From Pelobates cultripes (Eukaryota; Chordata; Amphibia; Anura; Pelobatidae): a stretch of 64,000 nucleotides of DNA. The position numbers and the translations under genes are program-made. Shown piece after piece: positions 32,357 to 44,867 of this stretch; the stretch's first letter is position 1; each line of letters begins with the position of its first letter. Location: contig OW240917.1 in the NCBI GenBank assembly GCA_933207985.1, forward strand, positions 104,380,756-104,444,755. Direction: 5' to 3'. Below the pieces are notes generated by a model, which had not been told where the DNA came from, did not search any database, and was given only the letters and a program-made list of their open reading frames with translations.

Positions 32357-35300
32357 ACAAGTGGAGGTTATTTAGTTATTCCAATGGCTGACACCCAACC
32401 CATCTGTTCCCTGTTAAGGGTTAAGAAGCATGTAGGGGTTTAGAAAAATACCCCTCTCTGTTTTATTAGAGAAATCTTTGCCAATTTGGACAGTGACCCA
32501 ATCCAGACAAATTGCAGTTCAGTACGAACCTAATCTCCACATCTAGGCATTTCTTTTTACTATGACACACTTCCTATTTGCTATGAAAACTCCATCTTTC
32601 ACATGGAAATAAAAAATAAGGTAATGTGCTGTAAATAAAATAATATAACTTAAAATTTTATTGGATTTTATACCATTAATTTTTTATTTTGTAATTTGAC
32701 ATTGGAATTTTGATTGTCTTATCAGAAGCAAGTACATTATTTTATAATTCTCTCCATTACAAGTATAGTTAATATATTAGTTTGTTGTAGACATTTGTTA
32801 TGCTATCTCTCCTTAATCCTCATATTATTCCTCATAAATGTACATTGCTAGGTTCAGTTATGATTAGTATTCTCTGCATTTTTTATTTTTTTGTATATGT
32901 TGTGAAGTCACAAGTGTAAAATTCTATTTTATTTGCAATAAAAAGGGAGTCATTTCCTTTGAGCAGTAATTCTTCAAAGTCCAAATCAGAAACATACTGG
33001 GTGTGCTTCAAATGGATGAGAATGGAAATGTCTGTAGGCAAATGCACAGGGTGAGCTTTAATGACATTGAATTGACAGAAAAACTGTATTATTCATTTAG
33101 TACTTCACAAGTGCTTTATTTTAGAAGGCAAAATTATGTAATTAAACCTGATGTTTCAGATTATTTACCTTTGTTTGAGGATTATGTGATGAGAAATTAG
33201 GCCCAGGCTAAAATTAATTTAAATGTACTTAATCACTTTTGTTATATTTTCTGTATAACCCTTTTCAAATTCAAATGCTGCTGCAAGCAACTTGTATGGA
33301 CAAACTAAGCATAATAATTTACAAGTAGGTACACTGTTTTCCTTTTGCAGTTTTACTCACCGTTTGTGGTTTTCAGTTAGACAGCCAGTAAGGTCTTCAG
33401 ACAAAAAAAAAAAGCATCTAATGTGATAATCACCTCAGGATCAAGGAAAACATGGATCCCTCACTATTTAATACCGTGAATAGTTTTAGAAGTGCTCCCA
33501 CATTTCCTCTCCTACACTTTTTAATTGCATTTAAAAAAGAACCAGCCAACAGCTGACTTAAGTATCATTTTAGCTAACAGGGATCTATTCAGAACACTTT
33601 TTAATGAACATAAGTAAAAAAAAAATGGTTTTAGGAAAGATTAAAATCTGTTTTACTTCTAGGGAAAATGTATCAGCTTAAGCCTACTTAATATAAAAGC
33701 AAATGTTAGTTAGGTTAAGATAAAACCAATTTAAGCTACCTGGATCTGGAATTGAAAACTCCCCTTGTGCTTATTGGTTGTTAAAATTGCTCACTGACAG
33801 CCATCTTGAAGAAATTGGCCCATAAACATCCACAATAAAAAAGTGAGACAGTGAACAAAAACAATAAATTAAATAATGCAATTGTTAAAAAAAAATAGAT
33901 ATGATTTAACTACACACAGTTGCAAATGTATCATTCCATACCTGACTTTATATCGGACAGACTAGAAAAGGAGTTCTCTGGTTATCAACCAACCAAAACA
34001 ACCTGATTCATTTCCCTCTCTTATTCTCATTACTACTACAAGCTTTAGCTACATCCCTACATAACACAATTGTAAAATATATCTAATAGATAGGAGTAGT
34101 TGTAAATAAATAACACTTGCAGTTTAATCTGGAGAATGATTTTGGAATAAATTCTCAGCAATATGTTTCACTGCATTTAATATGAAATGCCTTTTTTCAC
34201 CCACACAGCAACTAAAAGGTTAAAGAGCAGTAATCGAAAACATTGATGAGCAAACAAGAAAAATATATTGTGAACATGTTTTACCTTATTAACTAACACT
34301 AGAAACAAGTATAAAAAAAGACTAAATGATGTCTTAAACTGGATAATTATATAATAAACTCAATAGATAATAGCAGTTCTCAGAAATTAAGCAAAAATTT
34401 GGATACTGTATTATTCTCACACGAAAATGATCAGAAATAAAAGATGATATGTTGCACAATGATGAATTGCTTTACACTACAGGTTTAAATTGTTTGTAGC
34501 CTGGTTTAAAATGATAAGATACCTAATTAGCTTGAAGTCAAACCTAATTTAGAATCTCTTTAACAGGAAAGAATGGGCAACATTTTGTGAAGATTCATAG
34601 CACCTGTTAAAATAGATAATCACTTTATTTTATCTGCATTACAAATTGCTAATAAGATTAAATCTGAGTATAATGAGAAAATAAGCCATTTAGTAAAAAA
34701 AAAAATCTTTGAAATTAAGGGGCATTTTGTAAAGATTCTGATCTGATTGTAATTGAGCTAAATAGGAAAAATCTATTTATTGTCAATTTTATTCACGATT
34801 AGTTTTTAGGGACATGTCCAATTAGTTATATTTAAATGTCATACATTTTATTACCTGTAAGCTCGGTTTATTACCCCACTATGATTTACCAGAGTGATAT
34901 GTATCATAGAAAACAGAACTATTCCCTCAGGGGTAATTAATAATGGTTGAGTGGTCATATATTTCACATATATTCACTTACAGTTTAATCAATTCCCTTT
35001 GCTCAGTTAGTTTTATATTCTGTATTATTATTTCTTTTGTAACATTTAATAGACCATTACCATTATTTCTACCTGTGTTAAAATAAGCCAAGCAGTGCAA
35101 AAACATATTGCTACAGTAATAATAAAAATTATCAAAAATATGATGACCATCATCATCATCACGGAAATCATATAATCATGTAACTTGATTCAAGAGACCT
35201 TGTAATAACCTGTCCAATAAATTCTTCCTTTGGACCTATACTGGTACCCAGTCTTATTTCTTCTCTTACTGATTCTGGGAGTGTAGTCACCTCTGTGCTG

Positions 35301-36076
35301 GATGCATGGTTGAAGTTCCTTATTTTAGTCTGCCTACTAAAAAATATGGTGAACAAGGAGATGTCCCAACTGAGGACTCAATGCAAATGTACTGGTCACT
35401 AGATAGAGTATGGATTTCCCTCAGCTGTTTCAAAATTATTTCTTGACTAAAGTGAAGCTCCACTGTGGGCTAATATCCTGCCGTAGACCCTGTGTGGGAA
35501 GCCCTGTGTTTTCATGCTCCTGCCGCAAGAGCCGCTTAGTCTTCACACTATGATGGAAATGTCCTGAAATACTTCTGAAGTGATCAGATATGGCAGTTAC
35601 CTTTATGTTGCTTTTGGTAATTCAGGAATTGTAGCCTTTTGCTACAAGATGTAGGATGTGAGCAAAACAGCACACAATTTTTAAAAGGATCCATCTTACA
35701 TAGCTTTGATCATGTAAGCAAATCTGTCAGTGACCCTAAAACATTGTGCCTGCCTGCTTTCCCAACCTATTACAACCATTTGTCTGATTGCCTATAGTAC
35801 GCATGCTGAAGTGTGTTTTTGGTCCATTTTTCAGCATTTAGTAGGAGAGAAAGAAAACCATGCTTCCACCAGTGGTGGCCAGTAAGTACAACAGCAAGAG
35901 TGCTCCATAAATATGTGGTTATGTTCACCGGCTGACCTACAGCTCTGGCCAGTTCATCCTTCAAACCTAACATGTAGGCAATGTATAGGATATAAGAACT
36001 GTACAGTGATGGGGCTATATTCCTGCTAAAAGTGAATCATAAGGGATTTACATATTGCAGAGCAAGGGACTGAATC
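32357..36076. other. AT-rich intronic sequence, nothing recognised
   Basis: Several short frames exist (33003-33200 +, 35168-35356 -, 35770-35973 -) but none shows family motifs or splice-flanked coding character. Part of 35160-35980 is less A/T-rich and could be an old transposon remnant. Confidence 0.45.
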
Positions 36077-36540
36077 CAGTGATGTATCTTCTGCAAGGCT
36101 AACAAGGCATTTGCCTTGGGCGGCACTTTCCAGGGGGCGGCAAAAAACGCTGCCCCCAAATGCCCAGGCAAATACCTTGTTAGCCTCATTCTAAGGGGGC
36201 CCAAGAGCTGGCCAACTGGCCACCTTTGGGTCCCCCAAGGCAGTCAGCCAGTTCTGTCCCAGGCGGTCGTGCGCCAAAGTAAGCAGTGAGGTTGCTGAGC
36301 TCTGCCTGCTCAGCTCCCTCACGCGCCCTAGAGTAATGCCGGGAGCCGGAATATGACATCACTCTGACTCCCGGCATTACTCTGCGAGGTGCAAGGGAGC
36401 TCAGCAGGAAGAACTCAGCACCCTCATTGCCTGCTTTGCACTCCCGACAGCCTGGGTCAGAACTGGCCATCTGCCTGCACGCCTGCCCACATGCCTGCCT
36501 GTCTAGCCAATAGCCCGGCCTCAGCTAGCCCAGGAGCCTT
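36077..36540. mobile_element. hAT-like non-autonomous element, right end not found
   Basis: It starts CAGTGATGTATCTTCTGCAA and is GC-rich, unlike the flanks. Internal inverted pairs include 'AACAAGGCATTTGCCT' facing 'AGGCAAATACCTTGTT' (36098-36182) and 'GAGTAATGCCGGGAG' facing 'CTCCCGGCATTACTC' (36332-36382). The frame at 36186-36470 is not supported as a gene. Confidence 0.5.
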
Positions 36541-36576
36541 ACTGGACAACAGGTGAAAAATATCCACCCATCTCGC

Positions 36577-36625
36577 CTATAAGTATCTATCTATCTATCG
36601 ATCTGTCTATCTATCCATCTTTCTG
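36577..36625. repeat. (TATC)n microsatellite
   Basis: About ten imperfect TATC/TGTC units. Confidence 0.85.
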
Positions 36626-37091
36626 TTTCACCTGCACCAGCTATATTCTGAAGCCATATTCTGTTGTGCTGCAGGTATAGTACAGAGTGAACTAGGTAGA
36701 CTTTAAGGTTTTTTTTTTCTCTTTTAAGTGTAAGTTAAATACTTAGAAGATGTAAAATTCAGAAGAAAATCCATTACAGATTAAATATGTAATTATTAGC
36801 TCATGTATGCTAATTGAATTGAAACTGATAGAATTATGTTTAAGTATGGAATATACTGCATGCTCTGTAGTATGCTAATAAAATCAGTTTTATCAATTTG
36901 CATTTGTAGTACTTTTCTTCTGATGTGCAAATGGAAATGCAATTATACAAATTCTGCTATTCCTCAACATTTTTATTAAAACAGTTTAAGTTCAATGAAC
37001 ATATATTTGTTTGGTGATAAATCTATAACACTGTGTCACTCATATTACCTTTTAATAACCCATATAAACTATCAATTTAATGTTTTTTTAG
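36626..37091. other. Intron upstream of FSTL5 exon A
   Basis: It is A/T-rich and ends in a T-rich acceptor tract. Nothing else was recognised. Confidence 0.6.
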
Positions 37092-37288
37092 GAGACAAGT
37101 GCAAATCAACAGAATACAGCAAGATGAAGGAGACTTTACTGGATATAGAAAACAAAAGAAAGGACAGAAAGGAAAATCAACAGGAAAATACAGACAAAAA
37201 AACATTCAGAAAATCTTTGGTGGATGACATTTTTAAATTCTTTGATGCGGATCACAATGGACTAGTAGACAGTAATGAATTATCCCAG
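37092..37288 (+). CDS. FSTL5: FSTL5 internal exon encoding the first EF-hand (exon A)
   Basis: This exon encodes 66 residues of follistatin-like 5, a secreted glycoprotein of the follistatin/SPARC type. A T-rich tract and AG at 37090-37091 precede it, and CAG|GTAGG follows it with the donor GT at 37289. The first codon is split: the exon supplies its last two bases, giving G-D-K-C if the previous exon ends in G. The last codon (CAG, Q) is complete, so the downstream intron is phase 0. The order is a TEYSKMK stretch, a charged K/E/N-rich linker, then an EF-hand whose loop runs from D52 to E63 with ligands at D52, D54, N56, D60 and E63. From memory, human FSTL5 shares TEYSKMK and an FDADxNGLVDxNEL block; FSTL4 as I recall it lacks both. 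Flanking DNA has no comparable coding signal. Only this piece of the protein is present. Confidence 0.9.
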
Positions 37289-38391
37289 GTAGGTTATTGT
37301 AGGTCATTATTTTGATACAGTTTTAAATTAAAATGGCAAAACTATTTTCAGTTTATACTATTCTTCTCTTATTAATCTCCACAAAATTAATGTACAAGTA
37401 TTGAACAGTTGTTGGTATATAAACCAATCCATGGTAAAGGGATCTACAATTAATAAATTATAAACTCTCTAGGTTGTGCAGTAATTATTCAAGATGTAAG
37501 GAGCTATGCCAGTGTGCAATACAAATGATTTTGTTTTACAGCCATTGAACTGTGTGCATATACATTTTTTTTATAATTTACCAAGAGAGCATTAGTATAC
37601 TCCAGCAGGCATTTTGTGGACACAGGTGTTTTTTCAATGAAAAATGCATTCTTCACTGAGGAAAGATGTGTGTCCCAAAATGTGTGTTGTGGCATTCTAA
37701 TACTCTGTTTAAGTAATATTTTAGTCTTGAAAGGGAAAGCACAATTGTGACATGATAGGTGTATTTACATGTGTTACTGAAACCACTTATTCTGCTTATT
37801 TCGATTCATGTCATCATGTGAAATTTAGACTTGTATTTATTGACAAAGTAAGTGTGGATGGTGCTAGCACCTAAAAAAATGCCTGGGACTTGCACATGAT
37901 CTAATGGATGGAACTGTTACCCATGACCCCCAGGGTCATTAGGGACATTGACAATGGACATTGACAATTAAAACCATGCTCAATCGCACAGTTCCCAGGA
38001 TATGGAATGAAATAGTACATGGCTCTGCAGATGTTTACTAATGAACTCTAACACAACCAAAAAAAAAAAAGGAATTTTGAACAGGGAGATGCAAGTGCAG
38101 AGGAATTTGACCAGTATTCCCTAAAACTGTCGTGCACTCATGCATACAGTAATTTTTAAGGGCAACTGTCATTCTAAAAACTACACCACTGAATAAAACA
38201 TCGGGATTAACTTTCCTGAGAACCTAGAGGTACTGATAGGTTAGTATAATACTCTGTTTAAAATTACTGTTTTTTTGAGTAGCTACACTGTATATAATTA
38301 TTCTAGGCTAGTGAGTGTTTTATTTTTTTGCAACATTTTGTGAGGACTGAAGTACACAGAAAAAAAAATGCTGGCTATTTGTCAAGATATA
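37289..38391. other. AT-rich intronic sequence, nothing recognised
   Basis: Only short A runs (38059, 38361) and no transposon ends. Confidence 0.5.
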
Positions 38392-39822
38392 CAGTTAAGT
38401 CTAGAAATATCTGGACACGGACTCAAGTTTTGTTATTTTGGCTGTTAACCAAAATAAATTCAAGTTACAGTTAAATAATGAATATGTTCTTAAAGTGCAG
38501 TCTGACAGATTTAATTTTAGGGTATTGACACCCAAGTTGGAGAAAGGGTTTAGGAATTACTGATCTTTAATATGTAGCCCCCTCTTTTTTGAAGAGACCA
38601 CAAGTAATTGGACAATTGACTCAAAAACGGTTTCATGGACAGTTGTGGGGTATTCTTTTGTTATTTTTTCTTCAATTATGCAGGCAAAAGGTCTGGAGTT
38701 GATTCCAGGTGTAGCATTTGGAAGCTGTTGCTGTGAACCCACAACATGCGTTTAGAAGCCTCAATGAAAAGGAGCCTCAATGAAAGGCTGCAAAAAATAA
38801 TCCATCAGAGTGACAGCATATGTCATTAACAGTCACCATGTCATATGTTTGGTACATTCAAGGAAAATTGAACACACTGATTTAGGAATGTTACACAATT
38901 TCCAAGTAAATGGATTAAACAAGAGACTCTGTTATCAACTGTATCCATTTTCCATATGAGTTTTGCCATGGACAAGGGCAAATACATGAAGTTTCACCAG
39001 GTGTTAGCAATCCATGAAACAACCTCAAGATCCCTAAAGGCCAGAGAAAGAGTCCCTGTGTGTTTTAAAATTCGCCTGAAACATTGAAGTTTATAGAGAT
39101 GAAACTAAGATCAACCTGTAACAACATGATGGAAGTTCGAAAGTATAGAGAAGGCTTGGAAAATTTCGGGTTCGCGACATCACTAATCATCTGTAAAACA
39201 TGGTGGAAGCAGTTTGATGGCATAAGCATGCATGGTTTCCAATGGCACTGAGTAACTAGTATCTATTTATTGATGATGTGACAGAAGCAGTTGGATGCCT
39301 TCTGAAGTGTATAGTGATATATCGTCTGCTTAGATTCTGCTAAATTCAGCGAAGTTGACTGAACAATGCTTCACTTTACAGAAGTGCAATGACCCAAAAC
39401 ATACTGTGAATGCAACCCAGGAGCTTTTTAAGGCAAAGAAGTGGAATATTCTGCAATTGAGTCAATCACTTGCAGCACATATTTTACTTGCAGAAGACAA
39501 AACATAAGGCCCACAAGAAAAGAACTACTGAAGACAGCTGTAGTAAAGTACTGGCAAAGCTTCACAAATGATTCCAAACTTTAAACAGTCATTGCCTGCA
39601 AAGGATTCTCAACAAACTATTAAAACGTAACATTCTAGTTATGAGTGTATTAAATTGTCTAATTACAATTGAGTAGCTGAAATAAGGGGATGGTGTATGA
39701 AAATTGTTGCAATTCTTTAACATATCTTATAATATTTTGTTCATTTTAAATCCATTGCTGTGGCATACAGAGCCATAATTATGAAAATTGTGTCAGTGTG
39801 CAAATATTTCTAGACCTAACTG
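38392..39822 (+). mobile_element. Full-length Tc1-like transposon, dead
   Basis: CAGTTAAGTCTAGAAATATC at the left and ATATTTCTAGACCTAACTG at the right form the inverted termini, with TA on both sides (38390-38391, 39823-39824). At 1431 bp it is within the usual size range for a complete Tc1. The + strand between about 39085 and 39600 keeps scraps of the transposase: G-A-T-G-A-A-A-C-T-A-A-G encodes D-E-T-K, 'ACATGGTGGAAGCAG' encodes H-G-G-S, and 'AATGACCCAAAACATAC' encodes N-D-P-K-H-T. Stops and frame breaks are everywhere. Confidence 0.88.
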
Positions 39823-39827
39823 TATGA

Positions 39828-39828
<1 letters not shown>

Positions 39829-39857
<29 letters not shown>
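39829..39857. repeat. (ATT)n microsatellite
   Basis: Nine to ten ATT units directly abut the Tc1 right end. Confidence 0.9.
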
Positions 39858-39859
<2 letters not shown>

Positions 39860-40504
39860 CTGCATTTATAGATATATGTGCAAATATATGCTATCCCATG
39901 CTTAGGTGTATATACTGTATGTGTGTGCATATCTATATGTGTAACTATATGTCCATGTGTTGGTGTTTGTATATTGGTATATGTATATGTATACATGTAT
40001 ACATATAAATATATAAGTATGTGTATGTGTGAACATGAGTGTATTTAAATGTATGTTTTACTATATATAATATATTTATATGCATTACTAGATTGTATTT
40101 CTGAATCAATGCATATTCTAGATTCTTGAACATACATGCATTCTTAATCTGTGTAATGTTTTTAACTCTCCCACTTCTAGAACCATCTCTTACCTTGTTT
40201 TTTGTTTTGTTTGTCACTTTCTGAGCTATACACAGACTATTTATGACTCACTAGAAGAAAAGTGTGTATTTTCCCTTTTCCCTACCCAGACTTAATCAGA
40301 ACTTTGTAATAAGTATATACTTTTCTTCTTTATTCTTCTTTTTTCTATTCTTTTTTTTTCTTCTTTTTTTATATATTCTGTATATAACAAAATATGATAC
40401 TGTGAATTCATATATACAATCCTAAAATCATGAGGTCTACATAAAATGGAAACAAAACATTTAAACCAATGACAGATTAAGTAAATAACTGATTATTGTT
40501 ATAA
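39858..40504. other. Intronic sequence rich in TA/TG, nothing recognised
   Basis: Minus-strand frames here are translations of TATG/TGTA repeats. Confidence 0.5.
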
Positions 40505-41262
40505 TGGCACCTATCAAAGGGTTATATTCATTAGGCAGCAAGTGAAAGGTCAGTTTTTGAATTTCATGTTTTGGAAGTAGGAAAAATGGGCAAGAAAAAA
40601 ATATCTGAGTGACGTTGAAAAGGGACAAATGGTGATGACTAGATAACTATGTCAGAGCATCTCCAAAACTAGGTTTTCTCGGTATGTAGTGCCTAGTACC
40701 TACCAAAAGTGGTGCAAAGGAGGAAAAACAGTGAACCTGCATCAGAGTCATGGGTGCCCAAGGCTTACTGATGCATGTTGGGAGCAAATGCTAGCCCATG
40801 TGATATGATCAGAAAGAAAAACAACTGTAGCTCAAATTGCTGACCAGTCAGACCAGTCAGAGTGCCTGTCCACCAATAAACGTGCCTTGAATAGTGTGAG
40901 CATCTGCACTGGACCGTTGGTTTATCTGTCTTATGAATCATGTTTTGTTTTACATCAGGTAAATGAACGGGTGCATGTGCGTCATTTAGCTTTAAAGGTC
41001 TTACCTTGGCTTCCAAATTCCCCAGATCTCAATCCGGTTGAGCATCTGTGGGATATGTTGGAACAAAAAATCCAGTCAATGGAGGTCCCACTTTGCAACT
41101 TACAGGACTTAAGGATCTGCTGCTAATGTCTTAGTGCTAGACACCACATGACGCATTTATAGGTCCAATCCTCAATGCAGCAGAGGTATTTTGAAAGCAC
41201 TAGGGGGATCTACACTATATTAGGCAGGTGATTTTAATGTTGTTGCTGATCAGTGTGTAGGC
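40505..41262 (+). mobile_element. Internally deleted Tc1-like transposon
   Basis: The left part (TTCATTAGGCAGCAAGTGAA... to about 40870) carries the DNA-binding N-terminus of a Tc1 transposase: 'ATGGGCAAGAAAAAAATATC', then the helix-turn-helix region with 'TCAGAGCATCTCCAAAAC' and 'GTCATGGGTGCCCAAGGC'. The right part (about 40920-41125) has the C-terminal S-P-D-L-N-P-V-E-H-L-W motif with the catalytic E, then the end 'TATTAGGCAGGTGATTTTAATGTTG'. The middle, with both catalytic Ds, is deleted near 40870-40925. The left terminal repeat is eroded. Confidence 0.82.
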
Positions 41263-42004
41263 CTATTAGAAAAGACATGGCTATAATAAACAATCTAACT
41301 TTTCAAGACCCATAACCCAATATAATTCAAGGTGCATAGACTCAAGAAACATTGCACTAGTTTCAGTCTTAACTTTATATTTGACATTACCAAATCAGTT
41401 TTATATTACTGATGTCTTCCCTTTCTCTATGCAATAAGCAACAGCATTGGCCCTGATAATAGTAATGATAATAATAATAAAAAAGGCTCACAAATAACTT
41501 GGAGTAGAATTATCAAGTGATTTCTCCCTTATCACAGAACTAAACCAAACAAGTATAGTATATCCCTTGTTTGTTTGTTTTTTCTCTAATAAAGTAGACT
41601 TTGGAATACATAATTCATGTAAAGTTTTGTAATGTGAGATGGTTCAAATTATCCTTTGCTTATCAGTAGGAAGCCATGGACTTACAGAGTTACACAGTAA
41701 ACTAGGTTGAAAAAAAGTTCATGAAGTTCAACCTTTAAACTCAAATAAAAAGCTTTGCAATACTCCCTATGCCACGGATATCATAAGCTTGAACAGTCTC
41801 TGAAAGTTAGTCCATCTGGAGGCACAGAAGACTCTATTACTAACACCTCATTCATACCTTTTATTCCTATGTGAATCTTTGATTTAGCTAGGGCTTAAAA
41901 ACAGAGGCATCATGCATCTTTTATTTCTCAAATAAATGCATTTTATAAAATAACTGCTAAATATTATGTCTATCTTTAGCTATATATTAACTCGTCCCTA
42001 ACCA
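41263..42004. other. Intronic sequence with a possible CR1-related fragment
   Basis: At 41680-41740 'GAGTTACACAGTAAACTAGG' and 'AAGTTCATGAAGTTCAACC' resemble a widely repeated anuran LINE-associated block recalled from other frogs. Nothing else was seen. Confidence 0.35.
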
Positions 42005-42345
42005 TGGACATAGCTAATAATTCCTGCTTATTCTACCAGCAGTTATGTAACCTACCCACTGGATGGCCCTTTTACAATAGAGGAGCTGTCAGCAATAGTC
42101 CTGTGGGCAAAAGCCCTTGACCCGATGGGTATACTTCCCAATACTGTAACGCATTTCTTTCCCATATAGAGCTACATTTTCTGAAAACATTGAACTCAAT
42201 TTGGCCCTCAATGCATTTATCCCCTCCCTTGCAGAATGCCTTGATTACAGTTGTCCCTAAGCCCATTAAGCACCCTTCACTGTGCGGTAGTTATAGACCC
42301 ATATCCCTAACTAATACAAACATAAGATATTTTCGAAAATATTCA
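42005..42345 (+). pseudogene. L1-type LINE reverse transcriptase fragment
   Basis: With frame corrections the + strand reads T-I-E-E-L-S-A-I, K-A-L-D-P-M-G-I-L-P-N, then S-I-P-S/L-L-Q-N-A-type text, and C-G-S-Y-R-P-I-S-L-T-N-T near 42280-42320. These are the L1 RT entry motifs (A-P-G-P-D-G and Y-R-P-I-S-L). Several stops and shifts are present. A T-rich A/T tract follows at 42395. Confidence 0.7.
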
Positions 42346-43439
42346 GCCCTTTAAAAAAATAAATAAAAAAATGTTACTCTAGAATCTGATAAGACACATT
42401 TATTTATTTTTTTTAAATTTGTATTTTATTGGATTTTACATACATAGGTATACTTCCGTATCAAAGTATGATATAATATAAATGAAAGAACATAAAATAA
42501 GGAATATATGATAAAACAGTATAGTAATCCATTACGCATTAACAATGCTCTATGTGATCAATGTTGGTAGGTTGTGTGATAGAGTTCCTTTACAGGTCAG
42601 TCTGGGGGCTTTACGGCATAGGTGAGAGCTCTAGTAAGGTTCTGTCTGTCATGACAGTGCAACTGTAATGAATTAGCGGCGTGCCCAAGGTATACTTTGG
42701 GACAGATTTTTGGAAAGTGGAGAGTCAGCGTCTAGGGGTTGTTTTCTTGGTAAGTTTGGGTTGGGTTAATGAGGTCCTTGTTAGTGAATATTTTGTGCAT
42801 CAGGAATTTTCATTTATGTCATGCCATGGACTTCTAAGCAATTTGGAACTCTCTGTATTTCTCCTTGTCCCCAAACCAACTGGTGAGGAGCCCCAATGAA
42901 CGAGACAAGACAATGTAAGGTTCAAGGTGACTTCTGACATTATGAGCTGTGTAACAGGTTATATACAGCAGGAAATAGGTTTGGTCTTTACAAGCATTAT
43001 CCAATCTCTAATAAAATCCTCTATCTTATCTAAACATCTTAACCTATAACGAGCTTGCAGGTGTATCTTCATGTTCGGGCCTTGCTCAAAGCTAAGTTTA
43101 ACTATAACTACGCACTTAGAATTAATATGTAATTAAAGATATTTACTATATAGTTTTAAATTACACCTTACTATGCAGTTATGATCAAAGGGAGAAACAC
43201 AGGAAATAAGGTCAACAGCAGAAACACACAGGATATAACACTAACACTTGTTATTCGATGTTCCATAGCTCTTGTCTAGGGGTATATTCACTTAACATTG
43301 TATATAGACAAAGTATATTATTTCAAATAGTTGACATGCTCCAAATTAGCCAATTTTAAACAAAATGAACATCCTGTCATTTGTAGCTTGAGCCTTGGGT
43401 CAGTATAGGCAAAGTGTATTATTCCCAACAGTCCTTCCC
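42346..43439. other. Intronic sequence, nothing recognised
   Basis: Mixed composition. Frames at 42072-42266 (-) and 42681-42899 (+) have no motif support. Confidence 0.45.
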
Positions 43440-43569
43440 CTGCGTCTCTGCGTGTCCCCTCCTGAGCGCTCCTTGGTTGGTCAACTTCAGCTTGTTGAGT
43501 TTGCAGGTTGAGGCTCTAGATAAGCTTCTCTGTGTCCTTGTCGGAAGACAGTGTGAGGATCTTGTCTCC

Positions 43570-43860
43570 TCATGGAACTTGTAAAGTACCGTCGGCTCCC
43601 CAGCGGTAGCAGACCAAGTGGTCCCTCAGCTTCTTAGCTAAAGGCTTTCTCCTTTCCATGAGAGCAGCAAACAGGATGTCATTGAAGAGTGACACTGTAG
43701 TTTCCTCATACTGAACCATTCCCATAGCTCTGGAGAGGCTCATTATAGCTGTTATAACTGTTATGTCCCTGGTGACAATGATTTTGTCTCTGAGGGCAGT
43801 GGCCGGGCAGTAGCTGCCTTGCGCACCCGGAAAGGGTCTGTTCCCCCCCTTTAGGCTCAT
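43570..43860 (-). pseudogene. Unknown ORF directly downstream of an LTR, possibly gag-like
   Basis: This 96-residue minus-strand frame starts MSLKGGNRPF 28 nt beyond the LTR at 43888. It includes A-L-R-D-K-I-I-V-T-R-D-I-T-V-I-T-A and a C-terminal K-P-L-A-K-K-L-R-D-H segment; it is predicted mostly helical. Position after an LTR and the same transcription direction suggest it is the beginning of that element's gag, but I recognise no family. The sequence to about 43440 (antisense 'CAGTCCTTCCCCTG' edge) may be the rest of the fragment. Confidence 0.4.
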
Positions 43861-43887
43861 TGATGCTGTTAAGACACCCCTGGTGCC

Positions 43888-44867
43888 TGTGAGGGAAACC
43901 GCCGTTTAGTTAAGCTTCCCCCTTCGCAATCTCACTATCTCCGTTTGTGGGAAGCGGTAATCTCCTGAACGGGATCTGTAAGAGGCTCCAAACTCCCTAA
44001 CAGAAATCCACAAATCGCCGCTAGCTGCCGAACAAGTATATCCACCAAGCGGCTTTCGGCTCCAGCAATCAGTTTCTAGTCGTCGGTAATAAATCCCACC
44101 AATAATGAGACTACGCTCCGCATTAGGGGTCAAACAGGATCTGGCTTTACTGTGGGCTACCCGCCCGTATTTATGCTGGTCTCCCACTTGGTGGACACTC
44201 CCCTAGGGGACCAAATGGGAGACTGTAATGACAGATGGACATATGGACATTTTAGACATACAGGCACAAACTTTTCCCACAATGCAATATGGTTTCCTCC
44301 CCTCTGCCCTGGAGATAATTGAGAAGTAATTAAATTATCTCCAGGACAAAGACAAATCGCCATCTTAAGTAAAATGCCAGAAAACACACAAAAATATATA
44401 ATTCCACAACTACCGAACATTTTGAATTCGTATCACATATCCCCAGATAGCCTGGATCTGAGTGCATATTTTTAGCGAATAGCGCTCAGATCCCATACGC
44501 ATAGTTAAATCGCCATGGAGTCAAAGTTCTTACAGTCTTTCGGTATGCGATTGACTCCATGGGAAGGCTATCTGGGTTCAGTCTCTGCACATAATTCAAA
44601 ACTCCCGAACGGCCGGTGTTCGCATGCTTTCGTCGATGGAGCAGGGTGACCCGTTGTTTCAGCGATGTTCGGCAGAAAAAGTGTCCGTTCTTAGTTCCAT
44701 GAAATCAATGCCAAACACCGCTGGTCTTTCGTGCGATCTAAAATGGCCGCTATTCTGGGTGGCCATCCGTTAGGTAGATTTGTTTGGTAAAAAAGTAATT
44801 CGTATGCATGGGCTATAGAAGCAAGCCATTTCCATGAAAGAAGGCACCCCCCCGCCCATAATACACA
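43888..44867 (-). mobile_element. LTR, copy C of the Gmr1-associated family
   Basis: The unit has TG/CA ends (TGTGAGGGAAACC...TAATACACA). It shares with copies A, B and the split LTR the blocks 'CCTCCCCTCTGCCCTGGAGATAATTGAG', 'AATTATCTCCAGGAC', 'CGATGTTCGGCAG..AAGTGTCCG', 'TTAGTTCCATGAAATCAATG' and 'AAATGGCCGC'. It interrupts the 3' part of the CR1 LINE at 44868: the CR1 frame runs ...F-T-V-R-T-I-K and then into the LTR. A gag-like frame follows on its left. Confidence 0.68.

Noticed and set aside
33003..33200. 65-codon plus-strand frame in FSTL5 intron
   Set aside because: Considered as a possible FSTL5 exon, but it has no flanking acceptor in phase and does not resemble follistatin, EF-hand or Ig sequence.
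35168..35973. Possible domesticated or relict hAT transposase on the minus strand
   Set aside because: Two short frames are separated by 400 bp of stops; I could not find the hAT dimerisation or catalytic motifs, so no call was made.
43906..44420. Minus-strand frames of 87-93 codons inside LTR copy C
   Set aside because: They fall within the LTR, share no conserved translation with the other LTR copies and lack motifs.
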